A stretch of 15,424 bases of DNA from Chloroflexota bacterium (GTDB lineage Bacteria; Chloroflexota; Dehalococcoidia; UBA2979), in assembly GCA_002701625.1 (NCBI GenBank), contig NZWK01000052.1, forward strand, positions 1 to 15,424, read 5' to 3'. The notes under the pieces are model-generated. The model saw nothing but the letters and a program-made list of their open reading frames with translations, made no database searches and was not told where the DNA came from. Made by a program: the position numbers and the translations under genes. Position 1 is the stretch's first letter, and each line of letters starts with the position of its first letter. This document shows positions 6,857 through 13,985 of the stretch, piece after piece.

Positions 6857-7906
6857 CTAAATTTTCTCTAGAACTTCCATTTCTTGGGCTTCTTCACTGT
6901 TTTCTGGCATATCTGATTCCCAAGCAGCTGAAAGCAACTCCAGGGTTTTGATTCGATTCTCAATGCTGTAGGTCGATGTCGAAATCATTAATTCATTAGC
7001 TTGTGTTGCTTTTTGGAGTGACCCTAAACTCTCTAAAACTTCCTGTGCAGTGCCAATAAACGAATTGGAGGGCATAGCTCGTGCAGCGGGGAAGTCTGGA
7101 TGTGCATTGGCTGCCTCAGGGCTTAGTAACGGATGTCTCTGGCCGGTCCGCATACCGTATTTTCGGAGGCGGCTCGGACCTGACTCCCATTCAGCTTCTT
7201 CTGATGTGTCTGAGACAATTACAGAGGCAGTAACAATCGTAAATGGCATATCAAGAATTGGAGAAGGTTTGAAATTATCGCGGTAAATTTGCACTGCCTC
7301 TAGCGTGCCGCCGGTATCAAAATGATTAGCGAATACAAAGGGCAGACCTAACATTCCAGACAACTCTGCACTGAAATTTGAGGAACCCAGCAAGTGAATG
7401 TCCGGATAAGTTGTTGCGGCTGGCGTAGCAGACAGGTATTCCCAGGCACCTTGGTCAGCTCGCACGTCACCCAAAAGCCCCATCAGATCAACCAAATTCA
7501 TTGGAAAATTTTGTGCATCGTGGTTATTTGGCGAGCGCCGCAAAGCTGCCGCTGTATGTTGGTCTGATCCTGGAGCTCTCCCTATTCCAAGATCGATACG
7601 ATTAGGATATAGAGCCTCGAGAAGCGCGAATTGCTCCGCAACAACTAGCGGGGCATGATTTGGTAACATCACGCCGCCAGAGCCAAGCCGAATTCGCGAG
7701 GTTTTTAAACCTAAGTGAGCGATGAGTACGGCTGGATTAGTGCTTGCAACGGTTTGCATATTGTGATGTTCGGCGACCCAAAAACGAAAGAATCCCAGAT
7801 CATCTGCACGCTGTGCCAATCGAGTGGCATTATCCAAGGCTACTGATGTTGTATCGCCATCCGTTGCCATTGCTAAGTCTAAAACCGAAAGTTTAACTTT
7901 TTCCAT
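6857..7906 (-). CDS. Luciferase-like flavin-dependent monooxygenase (MsnO8/YhbW type)
   Basis: A 349-residue TIM-barrel protein of the bacterial luciferase-like family, using reduced FMN and O2 on an unknown organic substrate. Recognisable segments are KLSVLDLA (5-12), FWVAEHHNM (42-50), IRLGSGGVMLPNHAP (72-86), LLEALYPNRIDLGIGRAPG (95-113) and HLLGSSNFSAELS (171-183). These match the single-component-annotated LLM class (MsnO8/YhbW-like) known by family resemblance only. The frame extends upstream to a GTG at 7936, but homologues begin near KLSVLDLA, so the ATG at 7906 is preferred; none of the candidate starts has a convincing ribosome-binding site. It lies between the exporter (gap 66 bp) and the DtxR-like gene (gap 30 bp) on one strand, probably one transcript. 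SAR202 genomes are reported to be rich in such monooxygenases, which would fit the suggested lineage. Confidence 0.88.
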   Translation of the reverse strand: MEKVKLSVLDLAMATDGDTTSVALDNATRLAQRADDLGFFRFWVAEHHNMQTVASTNPAVLIAHLGLKTSRIRLGSGGVMLPNHAPLVVAEQFALLEALYPNRIDLGIGRAPGSDQHTAAALRRSPNNHDAQNFPMNLVDLMGLLGDVRADQGAWEYLSATPAATTYPDIHLLGSSNFSAELSGMLGLPFVFANHFDTGGTLEAVQIYRDNFKPSPILDMPFTIVTASVIVSDTSEEAEWESGPSRLRKYGMRTGQRHPLLSPEAANAHPDFPAARAMPSNSFIGTAQEVLESLGSLQKATQANELMISTSTYSIENRIKTLELLSAAWESDMPENSEEAQEMEVLEKI

Positions 7907-7972
7907 GATTTGATGATATTGCATTGTTTGGTGCACGCGCGAGCTGGAATCGTTTGAAGTATGGGTTGTGAC

Positions 7973-9229
7973 CTAACTTACAACAACATCCGCGGCAACC
8001 GATATTCGAGTAGGGGCGACCGTACGCGAAATAATCCGAGTCAATATGGCCACGCCGATGAGTACGAGACTTCCCATTACGACGAAAGCCACGCGTTCCC
8101 CAGCTCTGTCTGCCAGATAACCGACTGGCCAGCCGATCAACATAAAAGCGGCGAATGACATACCAATTAGTGAGCTGACTCTACCGAAGAATTTAGGGTC
8201 GCAATCGATCGCGATAATTGCGCTATTTAATGTTTGGAACATACCCATCCCAACTCCTGTAAGCAGGACTGGAATGATGACGATGGCATACGACGGGCTT
8301 AAGCCGGTGAAAATGATTGCAATTCCCATTAGTGCGGCACCAGTGCTGTAAATATTCAGTGCTTGCTTAGAGGCCGCGTAACCCGCAACCGCGAGACTTG
8401 CCGCGAGTCCGCCTACCGCAGTGATTGCCTGAAGTATCCCGAATTCTCTCGCACTAGAACTAAGTTCATTTTCAAGTAGACCCGGAAGAGCTGTCACTGA
8501 AGACATTCCAATCATAATCATAAGAAAAAAGAAGATCATCATCCAACCTAGTCTGGGCTCCTGGCGGAGGTACACAATTCCAGACTTCACTCCGGCCAAG
8601 ATCGATTCGCCTTCTTTGTGCCCCATCGCCTTTGTGTTGGGTAGTACTAGCATAATTATGACCCCGATGATGTTGAATCCGGCCATGGCATAGTATGCCC
8701 CTGCTGCTCCAAAATAAGCGGCTGAAATCATGAGCCCTCCGATTGCAGGTGCCCATATGCGTGTGGCATTGAGGGCTACTTGGCTAAGCGCAATCGCATT
8801 TCCACGAAGTTGGGTAGGGACAATTTCAACTACCCATCCCTGCCGCGCTGGCATCATGAATGAAGATGCAACTCCAAGGACGAACGAATTTACTATCAGG
8901 TGCCAGAGTTGTAATACATCGAGCAAGAGCAGCGTGCCATTTGCGAGAAAGACATAAGTCATAATACTTTGCGAAATTAAATTGATATATTTTTTTGAAA
9001 CTCGATCAGCGACAGCCCCACCAATAGGGCCAAGAAACGTCATCGCTAGTCCCTGTCCTATCATCACCAGGCCCACCGAACTATTTTGACCTGTGAGCTC
9101 GAATGCGACGATTGATTGAATAACCACATACATAAAAAATGAGGTCATAGAACTGAGTGAGCTAATCCAAAGGAGTCGAAATTGAGTATTTGCTAGCGCA
9201 TCAAAAGAGTTTTTAATATCGAGCTTCAA
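7973..9229 (-). CDS. MFS exporter, EntS/MFS_3-like
   Basis: A 418-residue membrane protein of the major facilitator superfamily with about 12 hydrophobic segments. The opening FDALANTQFRLLWISSL (9-25), the loop GGAVADRVSKKY (74-85) and the PARQGWVVEIVP segment (127-138) point to the MFS_3 branch, which includes the enterobactin exporter EntS and macrolide-efflux carriers. The start is TTG at 9229; a stop codon lies immediately upstream in frame and the next methionine (residue 28) would remove part of TM1, so TTG is the only reasonable start, although no ribosome-binding site precedes it. It heads the probable minus-strand run exporter - monooxygenase - DtxR repressor - FbpA. Export of a small molecule connected with metal supply is an idea from context only; drug or metabolite efflux is equally possible. 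Confidence 0.85.
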   Translation of the reverse strand: MKLDIKNSFDALANTQFRLLWISSLSSMTSFFMYVVIQSIVAFELTGQNSSVGLVMIGQGLAMTFLGPIGGAVADRVSKKYINLISQSIMTYVFLANGTLLLLDVLQLWHLIVNSFVLGVASSFMMPARQGWVVEIVPTQLRGNAIALSQVALNATRIWAPAIGGLMISAAYFGAAGAYYAMAGFNIIGVIIMLVLPNTKAMGHKEGESILAGVKSGIVYLRQEPRLGWMMIFFFLMIMIGMSSVTALPGLLENELSSSAREFGILQAITAVGGLAASLAVAGYAASKQALNIYSTGAALMGIAIIFTGLSPSYAIVIIPVLLTGVGMGMFQTLNSAIIAIDCDPKFFGRVSSLIGMSFAAFMLIGWPVGYLADRAGERVAFVVMGSLVLIGVAILTRIISRTVAPTRISVAADVVVS

Positions 9230-9296
9230 TCATTGTTAAATGAGATGTTTCAAACCTAGGCTAGTCGTAAATGATATTAGGCGCTGTTTTTTGAAT

Positions 9297-9371
9297 TGGA
9301 GCGGAGGACGGGGATCGAACCCGCGACATCCTGCTTGGGAAGCAGACGCTCTACCACTGAGCTACCCCCGC
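9297..9371 (-). tRNA. tRNA-Gly (anticodon CCC)
   Basis: The minus strand folds as a complete cloverleaf. The acceptor stem GCGGGGG pairs with CCTCCGC, with one G-U pair. The D-arm is GCTCAGTGGTAGAGC. The anticodon stem TCTGC/GCAGG holds the loop TTCCCAA with anticodon CCC, which reads GGG. The T-arm is GCGGGTTCGATCCCCGT. The discriminator base is T, as expected for bacterial glycine tRNAs, and the CCA end is encoded (9299-9297). Confidence 0.95.
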
Positions 9372-9374
9372 ATC

Positions 9375-9388
9375 GTAAACATGTTTAC
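9375..9388. promoter_or_regulatory. Perfect 14-bp palindrome upstream of tRNA-Gly
   Basis: GTAAACATGTTTAC is its own reverse complement and ends four bases before the tRNA 5' end, in the interval between the divergent tRNA-Gly and NTF2-like genes. It may be a transcription-factor site; no second copy was noticed in the window. A chance AT-rich palindrome cannot be excluded. Confidence 0.35.
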
Positions 9389-9511
9389 CCTAGGAATGAT
9401 ACGCCAAGTTACCTTAATAATTCTTTTGAAACATATATCCAATAAACTGTCTAAAAGGATTTTTTTAAATACGTGTTTGAATAGTCCGATTCGAATACCA
9501 GGGGGCATAAT

Positions 9512-9916
9512 ATGAGTTCTGCTGAAGAAGCTAAGGCCGCATTTCAGAGATGGCTGGATGGGTTTAATGCCCGAGATAGTGATGCGATGATAGCTGAAAT
9601 GCATTTTCCTCATCTTCGCCTAGCCAGGACGAAGTTCGATAGCTGGGACACTTCTGCGGATTGGCTTAGTGGTCACGATGCATTGACCGAAAAACTTTTG
9701 GCTGAGGATTGGGATCATACAGATCTGATTTCAATGGACGCAGTACAGGTGAGCGATGAGAAGGTTCATCTCGTGCTGCGACAATCTCGCAGAAAGAAAG
9801 ATGGCACAGAATATAGTGGATTCGATACACTCTGGGTCTTCACGAAAGAGGGTGGTCGCTGGGGGGCGAAATTAAGATCGTCATTTTTGGTGGCAAATGC
9901 CCAGCTTTATTCTTAG
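9512..9916 (+). CDS. NTF2/SnoaL-like domain protein
   Basis: A 134-residue soluble protein with the general pattern of the NTF2-like (SnoaL) fold: an N-terminal helix with AKAAFQRWLDGFNARDSDAMIAEM (about 7-30), then a curved-sheet portion containing LRLARTKFDSW, VHLVLRQSRR and TLWVFTKEGGRWGAKLRSSF near the C-terminus. Such small single-domain proteins bind or isomerise diverse small molecules, and the fold alone does not give the substrate. A strong AGGGGG ribosome-binding site stands six bases before the ATG. It is 56 bp upstream of the sucD-like gene on the same strand and may share its transcript. The fold assignment is by pattern and is moderately sure; the function is unknown. Confidence 0.75.
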   Translation: MSSAEEAKAAFQRWLDGFNARDSDAMIAEMHFPHLRLARTKFDSWDTSADWLSGHDALTEKLLAEDWDHTDLISMDAVQVSDEKVHLVLRQSRRKKDGTEYSGFDTLWVFTKEGGRWGAKLRSSFLVANAQLYS

Positions 9917-9972
9917 TTGAGAGATCGCCGCTAGACGCGTACAGGTTTATTCTTTTTCAGATTGGAGAAACA

Positions 9973-10875
9973 ATGTCAATTCTTGTTGATGAACGAACAA
10001 CTTTCATTATTCAGGGAATCACAGGCCGTGAGGCCGTGACGATGACTCGTGAATGTCTAGATTATGGTGCCAAGGTGATTGGTGGTGTAACGCCCGGCCG
10101 CAGTGGTCGAAAAGTACATGGTTTGCCAGTGGAGGATACGGTTAAGGCATTTACAAGCAGGGAACGCGTCGATGCCGCAGTCGTATCGGTGCCTCCGGCG
10201 TTTGCTGCAGACGCAGCCCTGGAGGCTATTGTCGCTGGTGTACCGCTGGTAGTAATCGTTACTGAGCGAATTCCTCGTAAGCAGGTGGCTCAGATTATGG
10301 AAGTAGCCGAGAAATACGGGACTAGAATTATCGGTCCGAATTGTTTAGGTATCATATCTCCCGGCAAGTCCAGAGTAGGTGGACTGGGTGGTCAAGCCGA
10401 ATCGTGCGCTCGGGCTTTTAAACCCGGTAAAATTGGCGTCATGTCGCGCTCCGGTGGGATGACAGTTGAGATTGCTAATTCATTGTCTGAGGCCGGTCTC
10501 GGAGTCTCAACAGCTGTGAGTATTGGTGGAGATCCGATTATCGGTTCATCCTACGCAGAACTCATGCCCTTGTTTGATGCTGACGCGGATACTGAGGCAA
10601 TTGCTATATATTCTGAACCAGGTGGTCGAGCTGAGTATGAATTGGCGGAGTACATGGCTAAATCTGGTTCAACCAAACCAATCGTTGCTTTTATGGCAGG
10701 AAGATTTATTGATGAAATGCCTGGCATGCGTTTTGGACACGCCGGCACGATTGTTGAGGGAAAAGCTGACACGGCAGCTTCTAAGATCACAAATTTACGT
10801 GATGTGGGGATAACTGTTGCTGAACGAATCGGTGATATTCCAAATCTGTTAAAAGAAAAACTATCTGAAGTATAG
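9973..10875 (+). CDS. sucD: Succinyl-CoA synthetase alpha subunit (SucD-like)
   Basis: A 300-residue protein with the complete alpha-subunit architecture: a CoA-binding Rossmann domain with QGITGREAV (14-22), the hinge GPNCLGIISPG (121-131), the ligase domain with KIGVMSRSGGMTVE (153-166), SIGGDPIIGSSYAELMPLF (183-201) and SEPGGRAEYELAEYM (214-228), and the phospho-histidine H256 in RFGHAGTIVEG. The alpha subunit forms the phosphohistidine and binds CoA; the beta subunit (SucC), which supplies nucleotide binding, is not present in this window. The expected GEIGG near the active-site glutamate reads SEPGG, and GPNCPG reads GPNCLG, so the substrate may be a carboxylate other than succinate, for example malate as in MtkB-type thiokinases. 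The start has GGAG ten to seven bases upstream. A ferredoxin-like gene follows 13 bp downstream. Confidence 0.88.
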   Translation: MSILVDERTTFIIQGITGREAVTMTRECLDYGAKVIGGVTPGRSGRKVHGLPVEDTVKAFTSRERVDAAVVSVPPAFAADAALEAIVAGVPLVVIVTERIPRKQVAQIMEVAEKYGTRIIGPNCLGIISPGKSRVGGLGGQAESCARAFKPGKIGVMSRSGGMTVEIANSLSEAGLGVSTAVSIGGDPIIGSSYAELMPLFDADADTEAIAIYSEPGGRAEYELAEYMAKSGSTKPIVAFMAGRFIDEMPGMRFGHAGTIVEGKADTAASKITNLRDVGITVAERIGDIPNLLKEKLSEV

Positions 10876-10888
10876 AGTGGGGATCACG

Positions 10889-11122
10889 ATGTCAGATAAC
10901 ACCGCAATTTTTATTCGAGTGGATATTGATGAGACAGTTCAGGACGATAGCGAACTTTGCAAACTGCTAATAGAGTCTTGCCCTGTTGATATATTTCAGG
11001 CCTCTGACTCAGGCGGAATAGAGACTATTGAGTCAAATCTGGATGAATGTACGTTGTGCGATATTTGTGTTGAGGCAGCACCTGGCAAAGTAGAAGTCGT
11101 AAAACTCTATCGGGGCTCCTGA
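10889..11122 (+). CDS. Ferredoxin-like protein, single [4Fe-4S] cluster
   Basis: A 77-residue acidic protein. The likely cluster ligands are C31 in ESCPVDIF and the CxxCxxC of ECTLCDICVEAAP (C54, C57, C60). The position where a second-cluster CP would normally be found reads AAP, so only one [4Fe-4S] cluster can be bound in this way, as in FixX-like proteins; C24 is an extra cysteine. The frame opens at a GTG (10877), but the ATG at 10889 has GGGG six bases upstream and is used here. It follows the sucD-like gene by 13 bp and is probably co-transcribed. The role would be electron transfer to an unidentified partner. Its small size and the convergent rpmB gene 12 bp beyond its stop leave no room for a redox partner in this operon. 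Confidence 0.8.
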   Translation: MSDNTAIFIRVDIDETVQDDSELCKLLIESCPVDIFQASDSGGIETIESNLDECTLCDICVEAAPGKVEVVKLYRGS

Positions 11123-11134
11123 GTCAGAACGCGT

Positions 11135-11383
11135 TTACTTGTTTGCTGTGGCGTAACTCACGCCACTTTTTTGCTGGTGCTTTGCCTCAGTTCGCATGCA
11201 CTGTGTGCAGGTGTTTACTCTCTGCCATCGACCATCAACGAATACACGTTTCCGATGTACGTTTGGCTTGAACATACGATTTCTTTTTTGTGCCTTGCGT
11301 TCCCAGTTTCCACCATGCTTGTATCGAATGGATCGACCGAAGACTGTTTTTTTATCGCACAAATCACATTTACCTGAAGCCAT
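11135..11383 (-). CDS. rpmB: 50S ribosomal protein L28
   Basis: An 82-residue basic protein matching bacterial L28: the N-terminus MASGKCDLCDKKTVFGRSIRY is cut here to its key features, namely C6 and C9, then NRMFKPNVHRKRVFVDGRW, and the second cysteine pair C59 and C62 in NTCTQCMR. The two CxxC pairs mark the zinc-binding (C+) form of L28. The ribosome-binding site AGGTGA stands just before GGTATG. It is divergent from fakA across a 97-bp interval that must hold promoters for both, and convergent with the ferredoxin-like gene. The order L28 - DAK2 protein - RecG is also found in Gram-positive bacteria. Confidence 0.95.
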   Translation of the reverse strand: MASGKCDLCDKKTVFGRSIRYKHGGNWERKAQKRNRMFKPNVHRKRVFVDGRWQRVNTCTQCMRTEAKHQQKSGVSYATANK

Positions 11384-11407
11384 ACCATCACCTTAACCTG
11401 CGTAGGA

Positions 11408-11422
11408 ATTATTATTATTATT
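11408..11422. repeat. ATT trinucleotide repeat (5 copies)
   Basis: Five tandem ATT units lie in the 97-bp interval between the divergent rpmB and fakA genes, followed by AGGGATC and an AT-rich stretch (TATATATTACCTATAG) that may contain the -10 elements. The repeat is short and may simply mark promoter AT-richness. Confidence 0.6.
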
Positions 11423-11480
11423 AGGGATCTATATATTACCTATAGTTCACCGCAACAGTCGAATCGGAGGGGGGTGGATT

Positions 11481-13091
11481 GTGAACGAAGAAAATATAAC
11501 CGTTGAGAAATTTCGTGGTGCGTTGGTTGTTGCGGAGCAATGGCTCACCGTAAACCGCGATGGTATTAATGCGATTAATGTGTATCCAGTGCCTGACGGA
11601 GATACAGGTACCAATATGTTACTGACTTGGCGCCAGGCCTTGGAATCTATTAATGATGCGGATGGACACACATTTGGTGAATTACTGAACAAGTTTTCAC
11701 GTGGTGCTCTTTTGGGAGCTCGAGGTAATTCAGGAGTTATTCTTTCCCAGATGATTGGGGGTCTAGCATCTGCGCTAAGCGAGCGCCTTGAGTCGATAAC
11801 TATTTCCGATTTGTCACTTGGATTACGAAGTGCATCTGACAATGCCTACAGGGCAATCACTGAGCCAGTTGAGGGCACCATGTTGACTGTAATGCGGGAA
11901 GCGTCGACAGCTGCAGAGAGCTCTACGGCCGATTTAGAGACGTTTTTAGAGACCTTGGTGCGTGAGTCCTATGATTCGGTGGCAAGGACTCCAGAGCTAT
12001 TACCTCGGCTCAAGGAGGCCGGTGTGGTCGATTCTGGTGGTATGGGTGTGGCCGTTATCCTCGAGGGTATAGCGATCGCACTACTTGAAAGAGATCTTCC
12101 GTCTGAGCCAGTGGTGACTGATGAAATCAAGGTTGAAATGTCTGGCGTCGAGCATGAAGGCTATGGATATTGCACTGAGTTTGTCATTTTGGCCGATGTC
12201 GCCCTGAAGGATTTCGAGGCAGAACTTGTTGAGCTCGGTGGAGAATCTATTCTTGTCGTAGGTGATCCAGGCGCCGTACGGGTGCACGTGCACCTCGAAG
12301 ATCCTGGACCAGCACTGTCAGCAGCGGTGAACCACGGTGAAACAGTTTCTATCAAGATTGACAATATGCAAATTCAGCATGATACCTGGGCTGATCAACA
12401 AAATAATGACGGTACCGTGCCACAAGGAGTCGTTCCTTCAATAGGTTTAGTATCAGTAGCTCGGGGAGATGGGTTAATTGATAACTTTCGAGAATTAGGA
12501 GCAAATGTCATTATCGATGGTGGTCCAACTGGCAAGGCCTCTGCCGGAGAACTCATAGAGGCCGCTAAGGGCGCAGGCTTAGCGCACGTTATTATTTTGC
12601 CGAACGACAAAGATGTAGTACTGGCTGCGGAGCAGGCAGCAGAATCTGATCCTGATTTTGTGAGAGTAATTCCTACTAGATCTGCTGTATCTGGCTTAAG
12701 TGCAGCGATGGCGTATCTCCCTGAAGGAGACATAGATGAAATTTGTTCTTTAATGAGTGAATCGATCGAACTAGTGAAGTCAATTGAGGTCTCAAATTCA
12801 GTCCGCGACACATCAGTAAATGGAATTGATATTCGCATGGGGGCAGGAATTGGATTTCTCGACGGAGAATTGGTTGCGTCCGAGTCTTCACTTGCCGCAA
12901 CATTGTTGGCTGTACTTGAACAGGGGGAAGCGTCTGATTCAGAGATTATGACCTTGTACACTGGAGAAGGTGCTACAGCTGAAGAAATCGAGAAAATAAG
13001 TGAAATGACCGAATCGCATTTTCCCTCGCTAGAATTGGATATAGTAGAGGGAGGACAACCGCTATATCCCTTTATAGCGAGTCTTGAGTGA
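11481..13091 (+). CDS. fakA: Fatty acid kinase catalytic subunit (DAK2 domain, FakA/YloV)
   Basis: A 536-residue soluble kinase subunit. The N-terminal DAK2/DhaL-like ATP domain carries NVYPVPDGDTGTNM (33-46), whose aspartates bind Mg-ATP, and GARGNSGVILSQ (79-90), followed by PVEGTMLTVMREA. The middle domain has C231 (GYGYCTEF) and H269/H271 (VHVHLEDPG), matching the conserved Cys/His group described as a metal site in FakA. The C-terminal DegV-like (EDD) domain runs from about 310 to the end. With a FakB partner it phosphorylates fatty acids to acyl-phosphates for PlsX/PlsY lipid synthesis. The start is GTG at 11481 behind a long GGAGGGGGG purine tract. fakB follows 43 bp downstream and recG after that, so the three probably form one operon. 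Confidence 0.93.
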   Translation: MNEENITVEKFRGALVVAEQWLTVNRDGINAINVYPVPDGDTGTNMLLTWRQALESINDADGHTFGELLNKFSRGALLGARGNSGVILSQMIGGLASALSERLESITISDLSLGLRSASDNAYRAITEPVEGTMLTVMREASTAAESSTADLETFLETLVRESYDSVARTPELLPRLKEAGVVDSGGMGVAVILEGIAIALLERDLPSEPVVTDEIKVEMSGVEHEGYGYCTEFVILADVALKDFEAELVELGGESILVVGDPGAVRVHVHLEDPGPALSAAVNHGETVSIKIDNMQIQHDTWADQQNNDGTVPQGVVPSIGLVSVARGDGLIDNFRELGANVIIDGGPTGKASAGELIEAAKGAGLAHVIILPNDKDVVLAAEQAAESDPDFVRVIPTRSAVSGLSAAMAYLPEGDIDEICSLMSESIELVKSIEVSNSVRDTSVNGIDIRMGAGIGFLDGELVASESSLAATLLAVLEQGEASDSEIMTLYTGEGATAEEIEKISEMTESHFPSLELDIVEGGQPLYPFIASLE

Positions 13092-13134
13092 GCCTAGCCT
13101 AGAAGAACTTATAACGTGTTAGTCAGGAGAAATA

Positions 13135-13974
13135 ATGACATTAAGAATACTTACAGACACCGCAGCTGATATTCCAGATTCGCTAGCAGACGAGCTTGGA
13201 ATAAGCTTAATCCCGTTGAACATTCATTTTGGTGATGAACAATTAAAAGATCGCCGAGACATTACTGGAGATAATTTTTTTGAGCGACTTGCTTCATCTG
13301 ATGTCCATCCAACTACGTCGCAACCGTCTCCTGGAGAATTTGCCGAAGCTTATCAATCACTTATTGATGATGGAGCAGATGAAATTCTCTTTGTGTCTAT
13401 TCATGGAAATCTTTCTGGGACGTTGGATTCTGCCAAGCAGGCGATAGAACTTGTTGACGGTGCCCGGATAGCTACCGTGGACACTAGGAGAACTTCCATG
13501 GCGCAAGGGATTCCAGCTATTCGAGCTGCTGAGCTTGCCAATAATGGGGGCGGACTCGATGAGGCAGTAGCCCTTGCTGAAGATGTTGCGAGCCGCACTA
13601 AATCATTAGTCATCGCTGACACGCTTGAATACCTGAAAAAAGGTGGGAGACTTACACAGAGTCAGTACGTGCTTGGTTCAATGTTACGGGTTAAACCGAT
13701 ACTGGGGATTGGAGAGGAACCACCTTATGTCACTATAGCGACTCGTGTACGAACTTTGAAAAAAGCGCTGGAAACTATGGTTAACATGGCTAACGAAGAC
13801 GAAATTGAATGGGCGAGCATTGTACATGGTCAAGGCCAAGAAAATGCCGAAATTGTACAGGCTCTGATGAAGCCACATGTTGGGGAGGTCCCAATCTATG
13901 AAGTGACGCCAGTTTTGGGTGTGCATTTGGGGCCTGGAACAGTGGGACTTCATTGGATATCCGCCAAGGGCTAA
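13135..13974 (+). CDS. fakB: DegV family fatty acid-binding protein (FakB)
   Basis: A 279-residue soluble protein of the DegV/EDD fold that holds the fatty acid while FakA phosphorylates its carboxylate. It begins with RILTDTAADIP (4-14) and shows the ligand-binding motifs TTSQPSPGEF (60-69), SIHGNLSGT (88-96), DTRRTSMAQG (116-125), YLKKGGRL (about 164-171) and the C-terminal GPGTVGLHW that includes the conserved histidine/glycine region near the acyl carboxylate. Length and order of motifs fit the family. AGGAGA precedes the ATG by five bases. It lies between fakA and recG, with the recG ribosome-binding site overlapping its stop codon, so translation of recG is likely linked. Chain-length preference cannot be read from the sequence. 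Confidence 0.92.
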   Translation: MTLRILTDTAADIPDSLADELGISLIPLNIHFGDEQLKDRRDITGDNFFERLASSDVHPTTSQPSPGEFAEAYQSLIDDGADEILFVSIHGNLSGTLDSAKQAIELVDGARIATVDTRRTSMAQGIPAIRAAELANNGGGLDEAVALAEDVASRTKSLVIADTLEYLKKGGRLTQSQYVLGSMLRVKPILGIGEEPPYVTIATRVRTLKKALETMVNMANEDEIEWASIVHGQGQENAEIVQALMKPHVGEVPIYEVTPVLGVHLGPGTVGLHWISAKG

Positions 13975-13985
13975 GGGTTTAATCC

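Noticed and set aside
9251..9270. CCTAGGCTAGT as an IdeR-like box upstream of the exporter
   Set aside because: It holds a CCTAGG core but the flanks do not continue the dyad, and it does not resemble the stronger palindrome at fbpA.
9297..9388. tRNA-Gly as an integration (attachment) site
   Set aside because: No integrase, no repeated tRNA 3' end and no mobile-element gene is seen on either side.
12395..12961. 188-residue minus-strand open frame inside fakA
   Set aside because: It lies wholly antisense to a well-supported fakA, is serine/threonine/proline-rich as expected of a shadow frame, and has no family motif.
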